From: Amanita rubescens
Taxonomy: Eukaryota > Basidiomycota > Agaricomycetes > Agaricales > Amanitaceae
NCBI GenBank assembly: GCA_015039365.1
Contig: WION01000011.1
Location: 434,001-498,000, forward strand
Length of the DNA stretch: 64,000 bases
Direction of reading: 5' to 3'
How positions within the stretch are numbered: position 1 is the stretch's first letter; each line of letters opens with the position of its first letter. Below, one piece after another: positions 1 to 11,120 of this stretch. Both the position numbers and the translations under genes were made by a program. Under the pieces are notes generated by a model that was not told where the DNA came from, did no database searches, and saw only the letters and a list, made by a program, of their open reading frames with translations.

Positions 1-2749
1 CATTTGTCGATTGCTAGGTGTATTGGCAGTAAGTCTGTTAGCACGTTCAGAACGGTACTCGCCGTAGTTCTCATGGCCCCTGTAATCATTATGGATGCTC
101 GGCGTTGGACCATTGCAAGCTGTCGCATGACTGTGATGTTGTAAGTTGGGCTCGGGTTGGGTGACGTTAGTTTATGACGTTGCTGAGGGGAGAGGAAGAT
201 GTCGGCGCCGTAAAGCAACCGAGGGATTGCTATGGTGAGGTATAGTCGGCGGACGAAGGTGGGGCTGATCCCTTTGCTCACGCGGGCTAAGCGGCCGAAT
301 TGGTTGATCCATTTTTCCCCTTTTGCTAGGGTCGTTGCTATGTGCGTTTTCCAGTTGAGCCAGCGGTCAATTGAGATTCCTAGGAGTTTTGCTGATTCTT
401 GTGGCTGGACCTCGTGTCCCCGTATGATTATTGGCTCGTTTTCACCTTCCCTTCCCGCTGTTATGTTTTTTGCTCGTAGGAAGTCGACCAGTTGGAATTT
501 TTCTATGCCGAAAGTGCAATTGTGCGCATCTGCCCATTGTAGGATGCCTCCTTGTCGGTTTAGCATCTCTTCGACCTTTTGGTGGGTCTCAGTATAGTTG
601 CGGCCTATCGCGAGAATCGTCGTGTCATCTACAAATAAGATAGCGTCCTCACCGTTTTTTGGATTTGGTACATCCAAGATATCCGAGTTGTATATCATGT
701 AGGCGATGGGTGAAAACGGGTCCCCTTGGTCGAGACCATTTATGACGTTGAAAATGTCTGATGTGTAATCGTCGAATTTGAGTTGAGTTTTCCTGTTGGA
801 CATTCTCTGTGTTATCCAGCTGGTAAACTGACAAGGGATGCCTCTTATGCGCATGTCATGGACCAGTCGATCAATGTTGACACTTGGAAAAGCGCCTTTA
901 ACGTCTAAGAACAGCGCTGATACAACCTTTTTCTTTCGCCATGCGTCTTTGATTGTTGTTGTTAAATAGTGGACTGCTTGTGTTGTTGTGTAGCCCGGGC
1001 GCGCTCCAAAGTGGTTCTTCGGTATGATTTTGTACGCTTCACATCTATTTGTAATTTCATCAGCAACGCAGGCGTTCAGTAAGCGAGCAAAACCGTTTGA
1101 AAGGGAGATTGGTCTCCATGCGTTGGGGGATTCGTAGTTTGGCCGGCTTGGCTTCTTAAGGATGACTGTCATGGTCCGCGCCCATGCATCTGGGTAGTAG
1201 TCGAGGTCGAAAGTTGCGCGGAAAAGCGGCCCTAAGTACGGTAGCAAGATTTGTTTAGCTTCTTTGATGACGCAGTTCGGTGCGGTATCCGGGGCGGTTG
1301 CTTTGTATGGTGGCATTTTGTTGATTGCTCTCTTGATCTGTTTATTTGTTATAGGCTTGAATTCCCACCTCGGCGGGGGGTACGTGTGGCCATTGAGTGT
1401 ATCGTCCTGTGGCGGCTTTTCCGGAAACAGTGCTTCATAAAAATCTGACTCTTCAAATCGTTGGTTGTTGCCGTGATATCGTCTTCGCTACCTCTTAGCT
1501 TTGCCTTAAGATTGGGGACCCTTGCTCGACCCGCATCTGTGGGTTGGTTGTTAGCGTACTTAGCCGCTGTCCACACCGTTGTCTCGTTTAAGGACTCTAG
1601 CCATTCGGACCAGTGGTTAGTTTTAGCCTCGCGTATGGCGGTTGTGTATTCGTTGCGTAAGCGCTTGTATTCCTCGTGCACAGGGTGGTTTGGGCTGGAA
1701 CGCCGGCCGTAAGATTTCCTGCCTTTTTTTGCGACTGCCTTTTTTAGCTTTCTCAGGTCGCTAGACCACCAGCGTTTCGCGTGGGGGGAGTGTTTTGCTT
1801 TTGGGACTACTTTTTCTATTGTTTCGCGTACGGCTGTATCAAGACTCATTAGGACTTGGTTAAATTCATGAACGCTGGAAATGGTCTTAGGCTTCGGTAT
1901 TCCACTCGTTTGAGCTCTTAGTGTTTTCCTGAATTCGTCCCAGTCGGTTTCTTTGAAGTTGAAGCGTTGCTGTTCTTCGTGGAGCGTAACTGAAGTATCG
2001 ATCTTGACGATTATTGGGAAGTGGTCTGTGTTTACCGGTTGTTTCTCTGGTTCTGTGTTACAGTAGATTAGCGCATCAATCAGCGAGTACGAGATGAAGA
2101 CATTATCCGGTCGTGTGAGATTGCGTGTGTTTAGAGCTCGTAAGGTTGGGATGTCCTTGGGGAGAGCCATTTCCATGTTATGGGTCATTGTGAGGTCCAG
2201 GACCATTTGGGCGCGTTCGAGGTTTGCAGACGTGAAGAGGTGGTAGTTTCTGTCTTCGTCCCAGCATGGATGGTGTCGGTTGAAGTCGCCGAGCCAGATC
2301 ATATGTTCGTTGGCTTCCTCATTATGGTGTCTCTGGGCCGTTTGTGATAGGGATTGCAGGGCGTCGTCATTGTTTATGTCGTTGTATATGTTGAAGATGT
2401 TGATTGTTCCAGCGTTTGTCTGGAGCCGGATCGCGGTAACGTCGCCGGAGTCTGTGGTTAGGGCGTTCCATGTGTTCGTGAGCACTGATATGTTGACGAG
2501 CATGACTGATCTCGTCTTCTTTGGGTTTGTGTAATGGGTGTCTGGGTAGACCACCCGCCATTTCGAGTTTGCCCTGGTGTTATTAAAAGAGTCAATGCAT
2601 GGTTCTTGTATAGCACAGATATCAAATTTCTTAGTCTTTAGGGACTCCAGGAGGTCTTCTTGTGCATTGCGGGATTTGTTGACATTTTGTTGCCATATGC
2701 GTAAGTGTCTGTCATTGAGCGGGGGTGTTCTTGGGGTCGTGTTAAACAT
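1..2749 (-). pseudogene. LINE ORF2, endonuclease-reverse transcriptase, frameshifted and truncated by the window
   Basis: ORF2 nicks the target and primes reverse transcription there. The N-terminal part (2749 to about 1470) is an exonuclease-endonuclease-phosphatase domain: it opens LRIWQQNVNKSRN, then has the metal-binding box IQEP and the later box WLGDFNRHHP. At about 1440-1475 the frame shifts by one position; the endonuclease frame stops at 1349. The reverse transcriptase continues in another frame, open to the left edge. Its boxes include a KATAPD motif near 1300, GLDQGDPFSPIAYM near 737-696 and the catalytic FVDD near 635-625. The shift means this copy is not expected to make full-length ORF2 unless frameshifting or a sequencing error explains it. 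Any RNase H domain would lie outside the window. Confidence 0.85.
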
Positions 2750-4547
2750 AAGACCAACGTTCAGTGTTGGGGCCCGTGGTTGGCTGCTTGGGTTGTGGTG
2801 GCGTGTCCATCTCTCGTTCGTCGCTGAACCAGTCTGGGGGGTAGCTGCCGGGGATGGGGATGGGGATGGGGATGGTATTTTGGCGGAGGTTTCTGGTCAC
2901 GAGGGTTACCTGCTTGCGGTTGGGTGCGCTGGCCTGCATTTCGTTTATCGGGATTGGGCTAAGGGGAGTTCTGACAGCGACGGGTCGTGACGAGTCTATT
3001 TCCTGTGTACAGCTTGGGGTTCTGGCCGGTGCGGTGCTTGAGAGATTTGAGGAGTCGAAAGGGGGAGCGTCGCTTGGTGTCCACGTGTATGTGTCCGTTT
3101 CTATGGGGTAGAATCTGTAGCATGCATCAGGTGTGGACTTTCGGTAACGTTCGATACTTCTCTCGAAAGAGGGGCAGGTCCTGTCGGCTGCGGAGTGTCC
3201 GTCTTGTTTGCAGTTAGTGCAGCGGGGGGTCCCGACGTGTTTGCAATCGATGGTATTATGGTTCTCTGCGCAGCGGGCACAGGTGGGGGCGGTTTCAGGG
3301 CATTGTGCCGCACGATGGTCGCCTTTGACGCTTTGACACCTGAAGCATCTAGTTGGTTCGTTGAGCAGTTTCTCGACCTGGCTACGTTTGTTTTCTATGG
3401 TTAGGCCTGTTTCGATGACTTTGTTGGCTAGTTCCCTCGTGTTGAAGCCGAAAATGACATGAGCGGTTTGTTGTCCTGGTCTCCTGCGTTCTGGGGCCTT
3501 GATATACTTGGCGTGCGTTATGGCCTCGGCCGGGAGGTCGTTGTTGGACTCTACTAGGTTGCGGCTTAGTCTGTCGTCGGGATTGAATTGAATAGGCACG
3601 AATTTTGCTAGGACATAGAAGAGGCGTGCATGCGTCGTGTTGGCGTTGCCCATGTGTAGCGTGAAGTTTTCGAGGTTGTCGCTAGATTTAAGCCAGTTTG
3701 CGGCGCTTTTTGTATTAATCTGGTAAATGACGGCGCCGCTTTTTGTGGTGGTGGCATGGACGAAGGCTGCTCCTTTGGGAACCGGCACACCGACATTCGC
3801 CATGATTTCTAGGGCTAGGTCCGCCTTCGTTACGAGCTCTCTAGCTGTGAGGTGAAGCATGTCCTTCCTTGTCTCTTCGTTTCTAAATGTGACGATAATT
3901 TGTCGCTCGCGATCGTTGCCCTTGGCTATGATTGAGGAGTGGTGGAGCGAGGCATTCCTGTTCGTGATTGACGCGTACGAAGGCCTGTCCGAAAAGGTTG
4001 TTTGCTCAGCGTTAGCTATGAGTGTGGGCTGGGGCTGGGGCGGTATAATGGTCTGGGCGTCGAGTATGCACTGCTTAACTGATTCTATCCCTTTCTTTGT
4101 CTCCTCCATGTCCTTCCTTAATTCCTTAGCTGTCTCCCGATTATCGGTTGCTAACTTTGAGACCAGGCCTTCTAGTTTTGTGATGGAGTCGCGCTGTGAC
4201 CCTATCTCCTGCGTCAAAAAGTCGTCGCGCGCCTCGCGCTCGCGGTAGGCTCCGCCTTCTTCTGCTTGTTCCATGGCGAAGTAGATGCTGAGCAGGCCGT
4301 CTGTAAGGAGTTTGAGAGTCCTGTTTGGGTTGGTTGCGAGCGTATGGAGTATTGTAAGTGCCACTTTTACGTTTAGCGTCTCGTTTTGTTTCAAGAAGCC
4401 CTGTTGAAGCAGGAAGTCTTCCGCGTTTTCAACGGAGGTTATTATGGACTCAGCTGGCTTCGCAGGCCCGGGTTTCTTTTTTGGGCGTAGGCTTATTTTA
4501 TCCCCACTGCTGTCTTTGTCTGCCGTACTCGCTGAACGTACAGGCAT
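2742..4547 (-). CDS. LINE ORF1, zinc-knuckle nucleic-acid-binding protein
   Basis: An intact 601-residue reading frame. ORF1 proteins coat the element RNA in ribonucleoprotein particles and act as nucleic-acid chaperones. A highly charged stretch near residues 90-165, rich in Glu, Lys and Arg with heptad-like Leu/Ile spacing, is a probable coiled coil. Three zinc knuckles follow in the last third: CFRC-x6-H-x4-C, CARC-x3-H-x4-C and CTNC-x4-H-x6-C. The tail is rich in Pro, Ser and Thr. The start is the ATG at 4547, the first in frame after the leader. The stop overlaps the ORF2 start by 8 nt (ATGTTTAA), which suggests ORF2 is made by termination-reinitiation. An LTR-element gag was considered but rejected because no LTR, protease or integrase accompanies it. 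Confidence 0.85.
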   Translation of the reverse strand: MPVRSASTADKDSSGDKISLRPKKKPGPAKPAESIITSVENAEDFLLQQGFLKQNETLNVKVALTILHTLATNPNRTLKLLTDGLLSIYFAMEQAEEGGAYREREARDDFLTQEIGSQRDSITKLEGLVSKLATDNRETAKELRKDMEETKKGIESVKQCILDAQTIIPPQPQPTLIANAEQTTFSDRPSYASITNRNASLHHSSIIAKGNDRERQIIVTFRNEETRKDMLHLTARELVTKADLALEIMANVGVPVPKGAAFVHATTTKSGAVIYQINTKSAANWLKSSDNLENFTLHMGNANTTHARLFYVLAKFVPIQFNPDDRLSRNLVESNNDLPAEAITHAKYIKAPERRRPGQQTAHVIFGFNTRELANKVIETGLTIENKRSQVEKLLNEPTRCFRCQSVKGDHRAAQCPETAPTCARCAENHNTIDCKHVGTPRCTNCKQDGHSAADRTCPSFERSIERYRKSTPDACYRFYPIETDTYTWTPSDAPPFDSSNLSSTAPARTPSCTQEIDSSRPVAVRTPLSPIPINEMQASAPNRKQVTLVTRNLRQNTIPIPIPIPGSYPPDWFSDEREMDTPPQPKQPTTGPNTERWSYV

Positions 4548-4772
4548 GATGTTCTTCGGTGTTTTTTGTGTATTTGTAGAGTAGGGTAGGGTAGAGTATA
4601 AAGCTGTAGAGATAGTACACTGCTACTACGACCGACTATAGTGTGCTGCCCTTCCGTCCGCCGAAAGTTTCGGGGTCCTGGTAGGGGTGCCACGTGGTAG
4701 AAGATCAAGAGAGTTTTTACCACAAGCATTAGTAACCCCGTGAGATGTAGAGATGGCTTCAAGTATACTCAC

Positions 4773-5062
4773 AAATAGAAACTCTCCGTCCACGAAGCTG
4801 CAATTCCCTTTGCCAGTCCAGTCTTATGTTTCGACTCCCCGTCGATCACCCGTTCCACGTAAAACTTGTCAAGGTGCTTTATTCCATGGATTGGGAGTTT
4901 CTGACCTCTGGTGTCTGTTTTTGATAGTCGGATCAATCATCAATGACGATCGCGTATCTAGCCTTTGATGCTGGCCGATATGGAGCTATGAAACGTTTAC
5001 ATAACCACAAATAGTATAGGACGAAGGACTCATACTCACGTTGAGGCAGGAGGACTGCTCAT
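4773..5062 (-). pseudogene. C2-domain gene remnant cut by the LINE
   Basis: On the minus strand a short first exon (ATG at 5062, MSSPPAS, donor GTGAGT at 5039) is followed by a second exon ending at 4773 with donor GTGAGTATAC. The second exon reads YAIVIDD, then after a one-base frame slip continues through KLPIHGIKHLDKFYVERV, IDGESKHKT and ASWTESFYL. This order (Leu-Pro, Asp-x-Phe-x-x-V, xDG, K/T, WxESFxL) is that of a C2 domain, a calcium/lipid-binding fold. The following intron leads straight into the LINE, and no later exon can be found. The frame slip plus the insertion make it a broken gene. Family assignment rests on motif order only. Confidence 0.45.
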
Positions 5063-5119
5063 TTGCCAGAGAGCGCTAGAAATTAGAATGCCGCATGGAT
5101 GCATGTTGTCCTTCTAATT

Positions 5120-5350
5120 TTATCTTCTCAAATATTCGATTCTCACGTTCCGAATGGCCTCACCTTCAACGACGAATTGTGTCTCTCCTGGAATAACGGA
5201 GAGATAGATAGGTTGCGATGAGGAGACTCGTGGCGAGACACAATTTGGATCGACGGTCAATGATCCTGTCCCGCCAAAAGAATTGCCGCCCCGTGCGTGG
5301 TAATATCCCCACGTGGAAATCTTAGTAAGCTCAGACCTGTCTAAGCTCAC
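5120..5350 (-). other. Unrecognised open frame, possible last exon
   Basis: A minus-strand open frame of about 70 codons with no ATG of its own. Its composition looks protein-like (Gly/Ser/Val rich, ending RNVRIEYLRR and stop), so it could be a terminal exon of a lost gene. It lies between the C2 remnant and the promoter of DUF6534 gene A. I do not recognise it. Confidence 0.2.
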
Positions 5351-5516
5351 ACGCTGTTCACAAAGATGGCACGAAGTTTATTTAACGTTTCAACTTCCAT
5401 TGCTACGCACCAAGTCTAATGAAAATTCTCCAATCCGAGCTTGTCCTACATGCTTCTTTGAAACGCGTTGTCCACGCACTGTCTGCATGCGTCCCTTTTA
5501 ACGGCGTCTAACCTGT

Positions 5517-5525
5517 TATATAAAA
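5517..5525 (+). promoter_or_regulatory. TATA box of DUF6534 gene A
   Basis: TATATAAAA lies 38 nt before the ATG at 5563. It is the only strong TATA match in this upstream region; related TATA motifs precede genes C and D. Confidence 0.5.
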
Positions 5526-5562
5526 GAGTCCATCTCACTCTCGCCTTGAGCAGCCGTCCAGC

Positions 5563-7611
5563 ATGATGTCGCGCGATTCTGTTTCGTCCCTATCCGAGTT
5601 CAAGGCTAGACCCAACATGGGAGCGATGTATCTCGGAGCTATGGGAACGGGAATGTATGTGTCTCCAAAGTTCGCCCGGTCCCGATAATGCTAATGCCAT
5701 TGCTCCATCACAGACTTTACGGATGTGTCAATGTTCAGACCTATCTGTATCTCAAGAATTATCCGGACGATTGGGTGCTCCGGAGACGATCTGTGAGTTA
5801 ACCTTACCGTGGTGTATTAGCTCGGGCTGGACGCTCATAACGTTCGTTTACCAAAAGGTCATGATTCTTTGGTACGTGTGTGCCATGCAAAGTTACTCTT
5901 CACGGAACCGAATAACGCTTAATTGTAGGTTTATGGACACGTTGCATATGGCTTTGACTATTTTTGAAGTATGGCATTATCTGATTGAATCAATCGGGGA
6001 TTATCCGGCTCTTTTTAATATGACTTGGTGCGCTTCTTTTTGCTTTCGCTTCCGTGGATTTTCGTCATAATACGTGTAGGTCGTACAAGGTGAGCATTTT
6101 CAGGTACAAGCTCCCAACCTAAATCTCACTTTGTGCGTTGCTAGCTGCAAATTTTGATTGGCGTACGTTTTTATCATCACGTTCTAGCAGCGGCATGTAA
6201 CTGATGTTGACCCGGTCAGATCCTCCTCATCGGCACTATACAAATGCACGTTCTGGTTCGCTTTCTTGTTTGCTTGGGATCTGATGGTTTGTTATCTAGT
6301 GGATACGCAGTACGATTATGGAAACGTGAGTGCCTTGCCGTGATTTGTGAATTGGTTCGTATCTCAAGTCGTCGTCTACAGTCAGCTCGAACTTTACCCG
6401 AATTTGGGCGTGGGCATTGGTAAGTTATGCCAAGAGAGAACCTTTGATCAGTTCTCAGATGGAATTGATGGTAGACATTCATTCTCTTGATTGGATATTG
6501 TGGGTGTGGGTTTTCTGCGTTTATTATGATCACTCCGACCCTTTTTCCTCCTTCAGCTGCCGTCACTAGTACGTCCAACGATCACTTTGCTTTGCATAAT
6601 ATTGACTGGTTTAGCCTTCATCGTTAAGATGTGAGTAGGTCAGTGGGGTACATTCTACAGGCGTGAACTTCCCGTAGGTATAGCGTTTCCACGTTTTGGG
6701 AATTTATTCAACTGCGTGTTTGTCCTCTGTTTTTGTTTCCTGCTGCTGATATCTCTGATCTCGTCGTTGGAACCAGTGGGAGATATTACTTTCTTTCACC
6801 ATGTCAACCCTCAACGACTTTGTTCTTTCTGCCGGGATTTGCCATGTACTTTCTCTTCAACAGACAACATTCGCACAGTAAGTTTATGAATTGTACGTAT
6901 CCTCAGGCAGTCTGCTAAGATCTCTTTACTTGGAGGACGAAATCAAGGATATGGATCATCATGTGCTACGCTGTCATCTCGGGAATGTTGACGAGGTACG
7001 TCAAGGTATATCAAACGGGTTTCACACCCTCATGAGGGTTCCTAGCATTTGTTCACTTGCGTCTCTTATCACAGTAAGTTCATGGTGACTAAGTTTACTG
7101 TCGTCGAAGCTGAAGTGGGAAAGGCCGCTGCCATGCCGCACAGTCTCATTTTTCAGAGCATTGAGTTTTTACTCCCGAACCGTGAGGTCTTCCCGTTTAT
7201 CTCAAGCCAATATTGATGCATTTTTAGTCTATATGAACAGTTACCTCGCGCTGTTAGTAATGATTGAAGTTCATATGAATGGTTTTCATCAAAGTTTTTT
7301 TTAGGTTGAATTCAAGGCAGAGCGGACGAGTTCAGAACGTTTCTAGTCCATCAGCTGTAAGTATTTTCCTTTTCATGGAACAGTGGAGCTTATCGTACCA
7401 ATGCTTAGAACATGATGCGCTCTGCAGACTTGGAGTCCAGGCATCTGATTAATCAGAGCGAGAAACGAGTCAAACAATCCCTCAGCAACCCCCAATGTCA
7501 GTAGCGTTTGTCACGCTCTTTATTGATCTGACTGCCACTGGCCACAGGACGGTCAAGGATGTCCACAGTGATAACGAGTCACCTCAGCGAGAAAAGGATT
7601 CAAAGTTTTGA
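5563..7611 (+). CDS. DUF6534 seven-helix membrane protein, copy A
   Basis: Predicted integral membrane protein of the basidiomycete DUF6534 family; the family has about seven hydrophobic helices and no proven function. The gene starts MMSRDSVSS and is split into about 21 short exons whose junctions match gene B. Recognisable blocks are LYGCVNVQTYLYLKNYPDD, MDTLHMALTIFEVWHYLIE, YAVRLWK, the late helix TKSRIWIIMCYAVISGMLT, SICSLASLIT and LYMNSYLALLNSR. The last exon ends KDSKF and TGA at 7611. All exons stay in frame in the hand-built model, so the gene looks functional. The intron after exon 7 begins with GC (6246) instead of GT. A second ATG directly follows the first. Expression and ligand cannot be read from the sequence. 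Confidence 0.8.
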
Positions 7612-7654
7612 AGCCTGATGAGGGATGGAAGTGAGTTCGGTTGGTATGACTGGC

Positions 7655-7790
7655 ACCGATAATTCTTCAGCTTCTATATTTGCTCTCGTGATTGCCTCTG
7701 GTTACATGCCATCTTCTTTTGTGTGCACGAAATGTGGTCAACAGAGTTGAGTCCCTCGTGCAAACCGTTTTAATGTACCTAGTACCACTT
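7655..7790 (+). repeat. Direct repeat, copy 1 (pair with 8238-8370)
   Basis: About 130 nt containing the shared string tgctctcgtgattgc and the tract around cacgaaatg resembles 8238-8370 in the same orientation. Both lie in the spacer between DUF6534 genes A and B. They are probably left over from the duplication that made the gene pair. Confidence 0.5.
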
Positions 7791-7799
7791 ATAACTTGC

Positions 7800-8636
7800 C
7801 ATTTCTGTGGTCAGACGGAGTAAATGGGGATAGTATTAGTAGACTTTTGCAACTCTATCTTGCTCTATGTGTATTAGTATAATAACTTACGTGTATAGCT
7901 TCAAGTGTAACTCGTGCTTTCCTTTTTGTTACACTGTAGATTGTTGTGAGATGGGAAAATGAAGTTGAACGCGTTTCGGCATCACCATGCCGAGCCGAGC
8001 GCATTTTACCACCATCAGTCTCGTTCCGCCGCTGGCAAGTCCGTCGTACACGCAAGACGCGCTCAGGCCGTCGCCTGCTCGAACGTCAGCTTTATTACGC
8101 TCGCTCTAACAGGTCAGACGCAGCAATGTCCAGTCCATTCCCGCCTCGTCGTACTTTTGCCCCGACTACTACTATGGAACAATTCTGCCTCTTCTGCCTC
8201 TCACTCTGGGGCTCCTTCGTTCCGGTCGGGATATGAACGGAACCGATGATGATTCAGCTTCTATTTGCTCTCGTGATTGCTTCCAGTTATATATGCTATC
8301 TCCTTTTGTTTACACGAAAAATGCGGTTCACAGAGTCGAACCCTTCGTGGGAACAGTTTCAATGTCACCCACTGGCTATGATCCAGTGAGCGCCAATCAA
8401 CGCTCTCTAGTCCCCCAAATGCATGGTCATTCTCACTTCAACCCTAGATAACAGAAAACGAAACCTCCCCCGAGGTAATGAACCTTACATATCTATTATT
8501 GCAATCAGCTTCCCTGGAACATGCTTCTTCCGCATTGTCCCCACACACCTTCTGCACGCCTCTGTAAGGCAATCAAAACCCCCTCACTTCTTGACTTTGA
8601 GCCGTCGAGTACACTCCGGTGACTTACTAGGATAAG
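7800..8636 (+). other. Spacer between DUF6534 genes A and B
   Basis: Contains the second direct repeat (8238-8370) and overlapping open frames of about 96 codons at 7946-8249 in two frames. Neither frame has recognisable motifs or splice partners, so no gene is called. No terminator or RNA gene was seen. Confidence 0.4.
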
Positions 8637-10734
8637 ATGCCAGCGATGCTGCGTCTCGGCGATTCTCTTGCATCCGACTTGGGCAATGCGCCGAATCTGG
8701 GACCTACGATGGGAGCGACGTATCTCGGAGCTATGGGAGCGGCAGTGTACGTATGTTTGATGCGTCTCCTATGCCAGATCGCAGGTGTCGTCGTCCATTG
8801 ATTACTGGTTCTGACTTTTTTATGCAGACTTTACGGGTGTACCAATGTTCAGACGTATCTATATCTCAAGAGTTATCCAGACGATCGGTTGTTCCAGAAA
8901 CGCGCTGTGAGTGAACCTGCCGATGGCTCGAGCAAGTATGGCATGCTCATTCGTTTCGTCGCTCGTCAAGGTTGCAGTTCTTTGGTGAGTGTCCCGTCCG
9001 TTTTCCACACCATTTAATGGGAACTGGATAACGACGATGACCCAATTTTCGTAGGTTATTGGACACGTTGCATATGGCTTTGACGATCATTGAAGTATGG
9101 CACTATCTAATCGATTCGGTCGGGAACTATGCGGCTCTCCTCGATATAACTTGGTACGTTTCGGTTCGTACCCCTTGACCCGTTGTCGTAATACTTTTTT
9201 TTATAGGTCGTACAAGGTGAATCTATTGTGCATACATAGCCGGAACCGTCCTAACATCTTCGTCTCATGCGTTGCTAGTTACAAATTCTAGTCAGCGTAC
9301 GTACGCCTTATGTTCCAGTATCGATGTGTGTTAATTGGTATTGACTCGGTTAGATCCTCCTCATCGCTGCTATACAAGTGTACGTCTTTCCGACTGCACT
9401 TTTGGTTTCTTGATATTTGACGGGTTAATGTACCGCTAGCGCTTACGCGGTGCGATTGTGGAAACGTGAGTACCCTTCGCTGGATCTTCTGTTCGTTGGG
9501 TTGTGGCTAAAAGTTGTTGTTTGCAGTCGGCTCGAGCTATACCAGAATTTGGGCGTGGGCCTTGGTGCGTGATACCGAGAGCGACTTGCCAGTTTTTTCC
9601 GACGGAATTTACAATAGACCCTCATTCTCTTGATTGGGTATTGTGCGTCGTTTTTCTGTCACTTTCGACGATTCTAATCCTTTATCCGCTTAGCTGCTGT
9701 TACTGGTACGCCGAACGACTACACATCTTTGTATATGCTTTACCGTTTCGTTTGAATTAGCCTTTCTCATCAAGATGTGAGTAGAGCATTGGGAGCGCAT
9801 TCCCTGAGGTGAACTCCTCCACAGGTACAGGGTTTCCACGTTTTTTCAACTGAGCCAGCTCCGCGTACGTTACCTGTTTTCATCCCCCGCCACAGATGTC
9901 TCTGATCTCGTCGCTTGCAATAGTGGGAAATTCTAGTTTCTTTCGCAATGTCAACCCTCAACGATTTTGTTCTTTCCGCCGGAATTTGCCATTTACTTTC
10001 TCTTCGGCAGACAACGTTTGCGCAGTAAGTTCATAACTTGTACATACCTTTTGGTAGTCCGCTAAAGTTCGGTGATTTCAACGCAGGACGAAATCGATGA
10101 TATGGGTCATCATGTGTTACGCTGTCATTTCTGGAATGATAACAAGGTACGTAAAGGCATATCATATATGTATCACATCCCGACACCAGTTTTTAGTATT
10201 TGTTCATTAGCGTCTTTAATTACAGTAAGTATATGATAACTAACTTTTCTCCTACCGAAACTGAGGTGGCGAAAGTGCGCCCTCATGCCGCACAATCTTA
10301 TATTCCAGAGCATCGAGTTCTTGCTCCCGAAACGTGAGGTTTATCCTCTTTATGTCATGGCACGTTACTAATACCCTTTTTAGTCTATTTCAATAGTTAC
10401 CTGGCCATGTTAGTGTTCGATCGCGTTCTATACCGAGTTTCTCTTGATTTTCTTTTAGGTTGAACGCCAGAAGGGGAGGAAGAAATTATGCAACACCTGT
10501 CCCTTCGGCGGTGAGTACGTTCCTTTCCATAGCACGGTGAGGCTTATGATACCAATGCTTAGAATATGATGCGATTGGGTGACGCGGAATTGAGGCATCG
10601 GACGAGTCATCATTCCCAGAGTAAATTAGTCAGACCGGTAGTCGAGTCTGGGATTCCATCGTTAAGCCATGACGTCAGTGTGTTTTACCCCTGCCTTCTG
10701 ACATGTACTGATTTGGCTCGCAGGGTTGAACTGA
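8637..10734 (+). CDS. DUF6534 seven-helix membrane protein, copy B (21-exon model)
   Basis: The best-resolved member of the array. Exons: 8637-8746, 8828-8906, 8971-8984, 9055-9153, 9207-9216, 9279-9296, 9354-9379, 9440-9465, 9527-9564, 9618-9642, 9694-9705, 9761-9776, 9825-9864, 9924-10024, 10087-10146, 10197-10224, 10276-10333, 10384-10408, 10459-10510, 10563-10677 and 10724-10734. They sum to 963 nt, a 320-residue protein, and every junction keeps frame with GT...AG introns. Blocks seen: LYGCTNVQTYLYLKSYPDD, LLDTLHMALTIIEVWHYLI, YAVRLWK, YRVSTFFQLSQLR, SICSLASLIT, YFNSYLAMLNAR. The family is predicted to sit in a membrane with about seven helices; its role is unknown. The C-terminus is shorter than in C-F. 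Several exons are only 10-18 nt. Confidence 0.85.
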
Positions 10735-10869
10735 CAGGTTTTGAAAACAGATGATCGGAGCTTTCTATATGGATACAGGCATGGGAAGTGGACAATGATT
10801 GTTATCAACTATTTAAACTTGAGATTACTTTGATCATCTAATATGTAATACAAATATTCAAACTGGCTG

Positions 10870-11120
10870 ATTATTTTTAGGTCAATTGAATTTTCTCTGC
10901 CCGAGAAGCCCGACGATGGCTGAATTGAACGCTCTTTGACGTGAGCTAATGTCAACTACAACGCCCAATTGAACTAAGTATGGAACATACATGTATCTAG
11001 GGTCTTCAAGAGCCGAAACCCGAACTGGTATTCGGGCGGCAGTCACACGGAGGCAATGGAACTTCTAGCAGTGTGAGATCCTCCGTCACCAAAAGCTGCG
11101 CGCGCAAGAGATGTCAAAAC
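10870..11120 (+). repeat. R1 repeat, 3' part only
   Basis: Carries the R1 right-hand markers: cccgagaagcccgac, gacgtgagctaatgtcaact, the string atctagggtcttcaagagcc and ggaacttct-gcagtgtgagatcctcc. The left two thirds of R1 is missing. It lies between DUF6534 gene B and the F-box gene. This is the most distant R1 copy from the central block. Confidence 0.75.

Larger units (their letters stand above)
1..4740 (-). mobile_element. LINE (non-LTR retrotransposon), 3' end beyond the left edge
   Basis: A non-LTR retrotransposon on the minus strand with two coding regions: a nucleic-acid-binding ORF1 (2742-4547) and an endonuclease-reverse transcriptase ORF2 (1-2749). About 190 nt of leader (4548 to roughly 4740) precede ORF1. 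The exact 5' end cannot be placed because no target-site duplication is visible. The neighbouring sequence from 4773 rightwards belongs to a minus-strand C2-domain gene remnant, so the element lies inside or beside that gene. Layout and the FVDD catalytic box fit fungal Tad1-like LINEs, but the clade was not tested. No LTRs are present. The 3' end, any RNase H domain and the tail lie outside the window. Confidence 0.85.

Noticed and set aside
2577..3404. Plus-strand open frames across the LINE
   Set aside because: They mirror the minus-strand ORF1/ORF2 codons and show the biased residues expected from antisense reading.
9503..9760. Single 85-codon frame inside DUF6534 gene B
   Set aside because: It runs through several introns. 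The spliced model, confirmed by the other five copies, uses other frames here.
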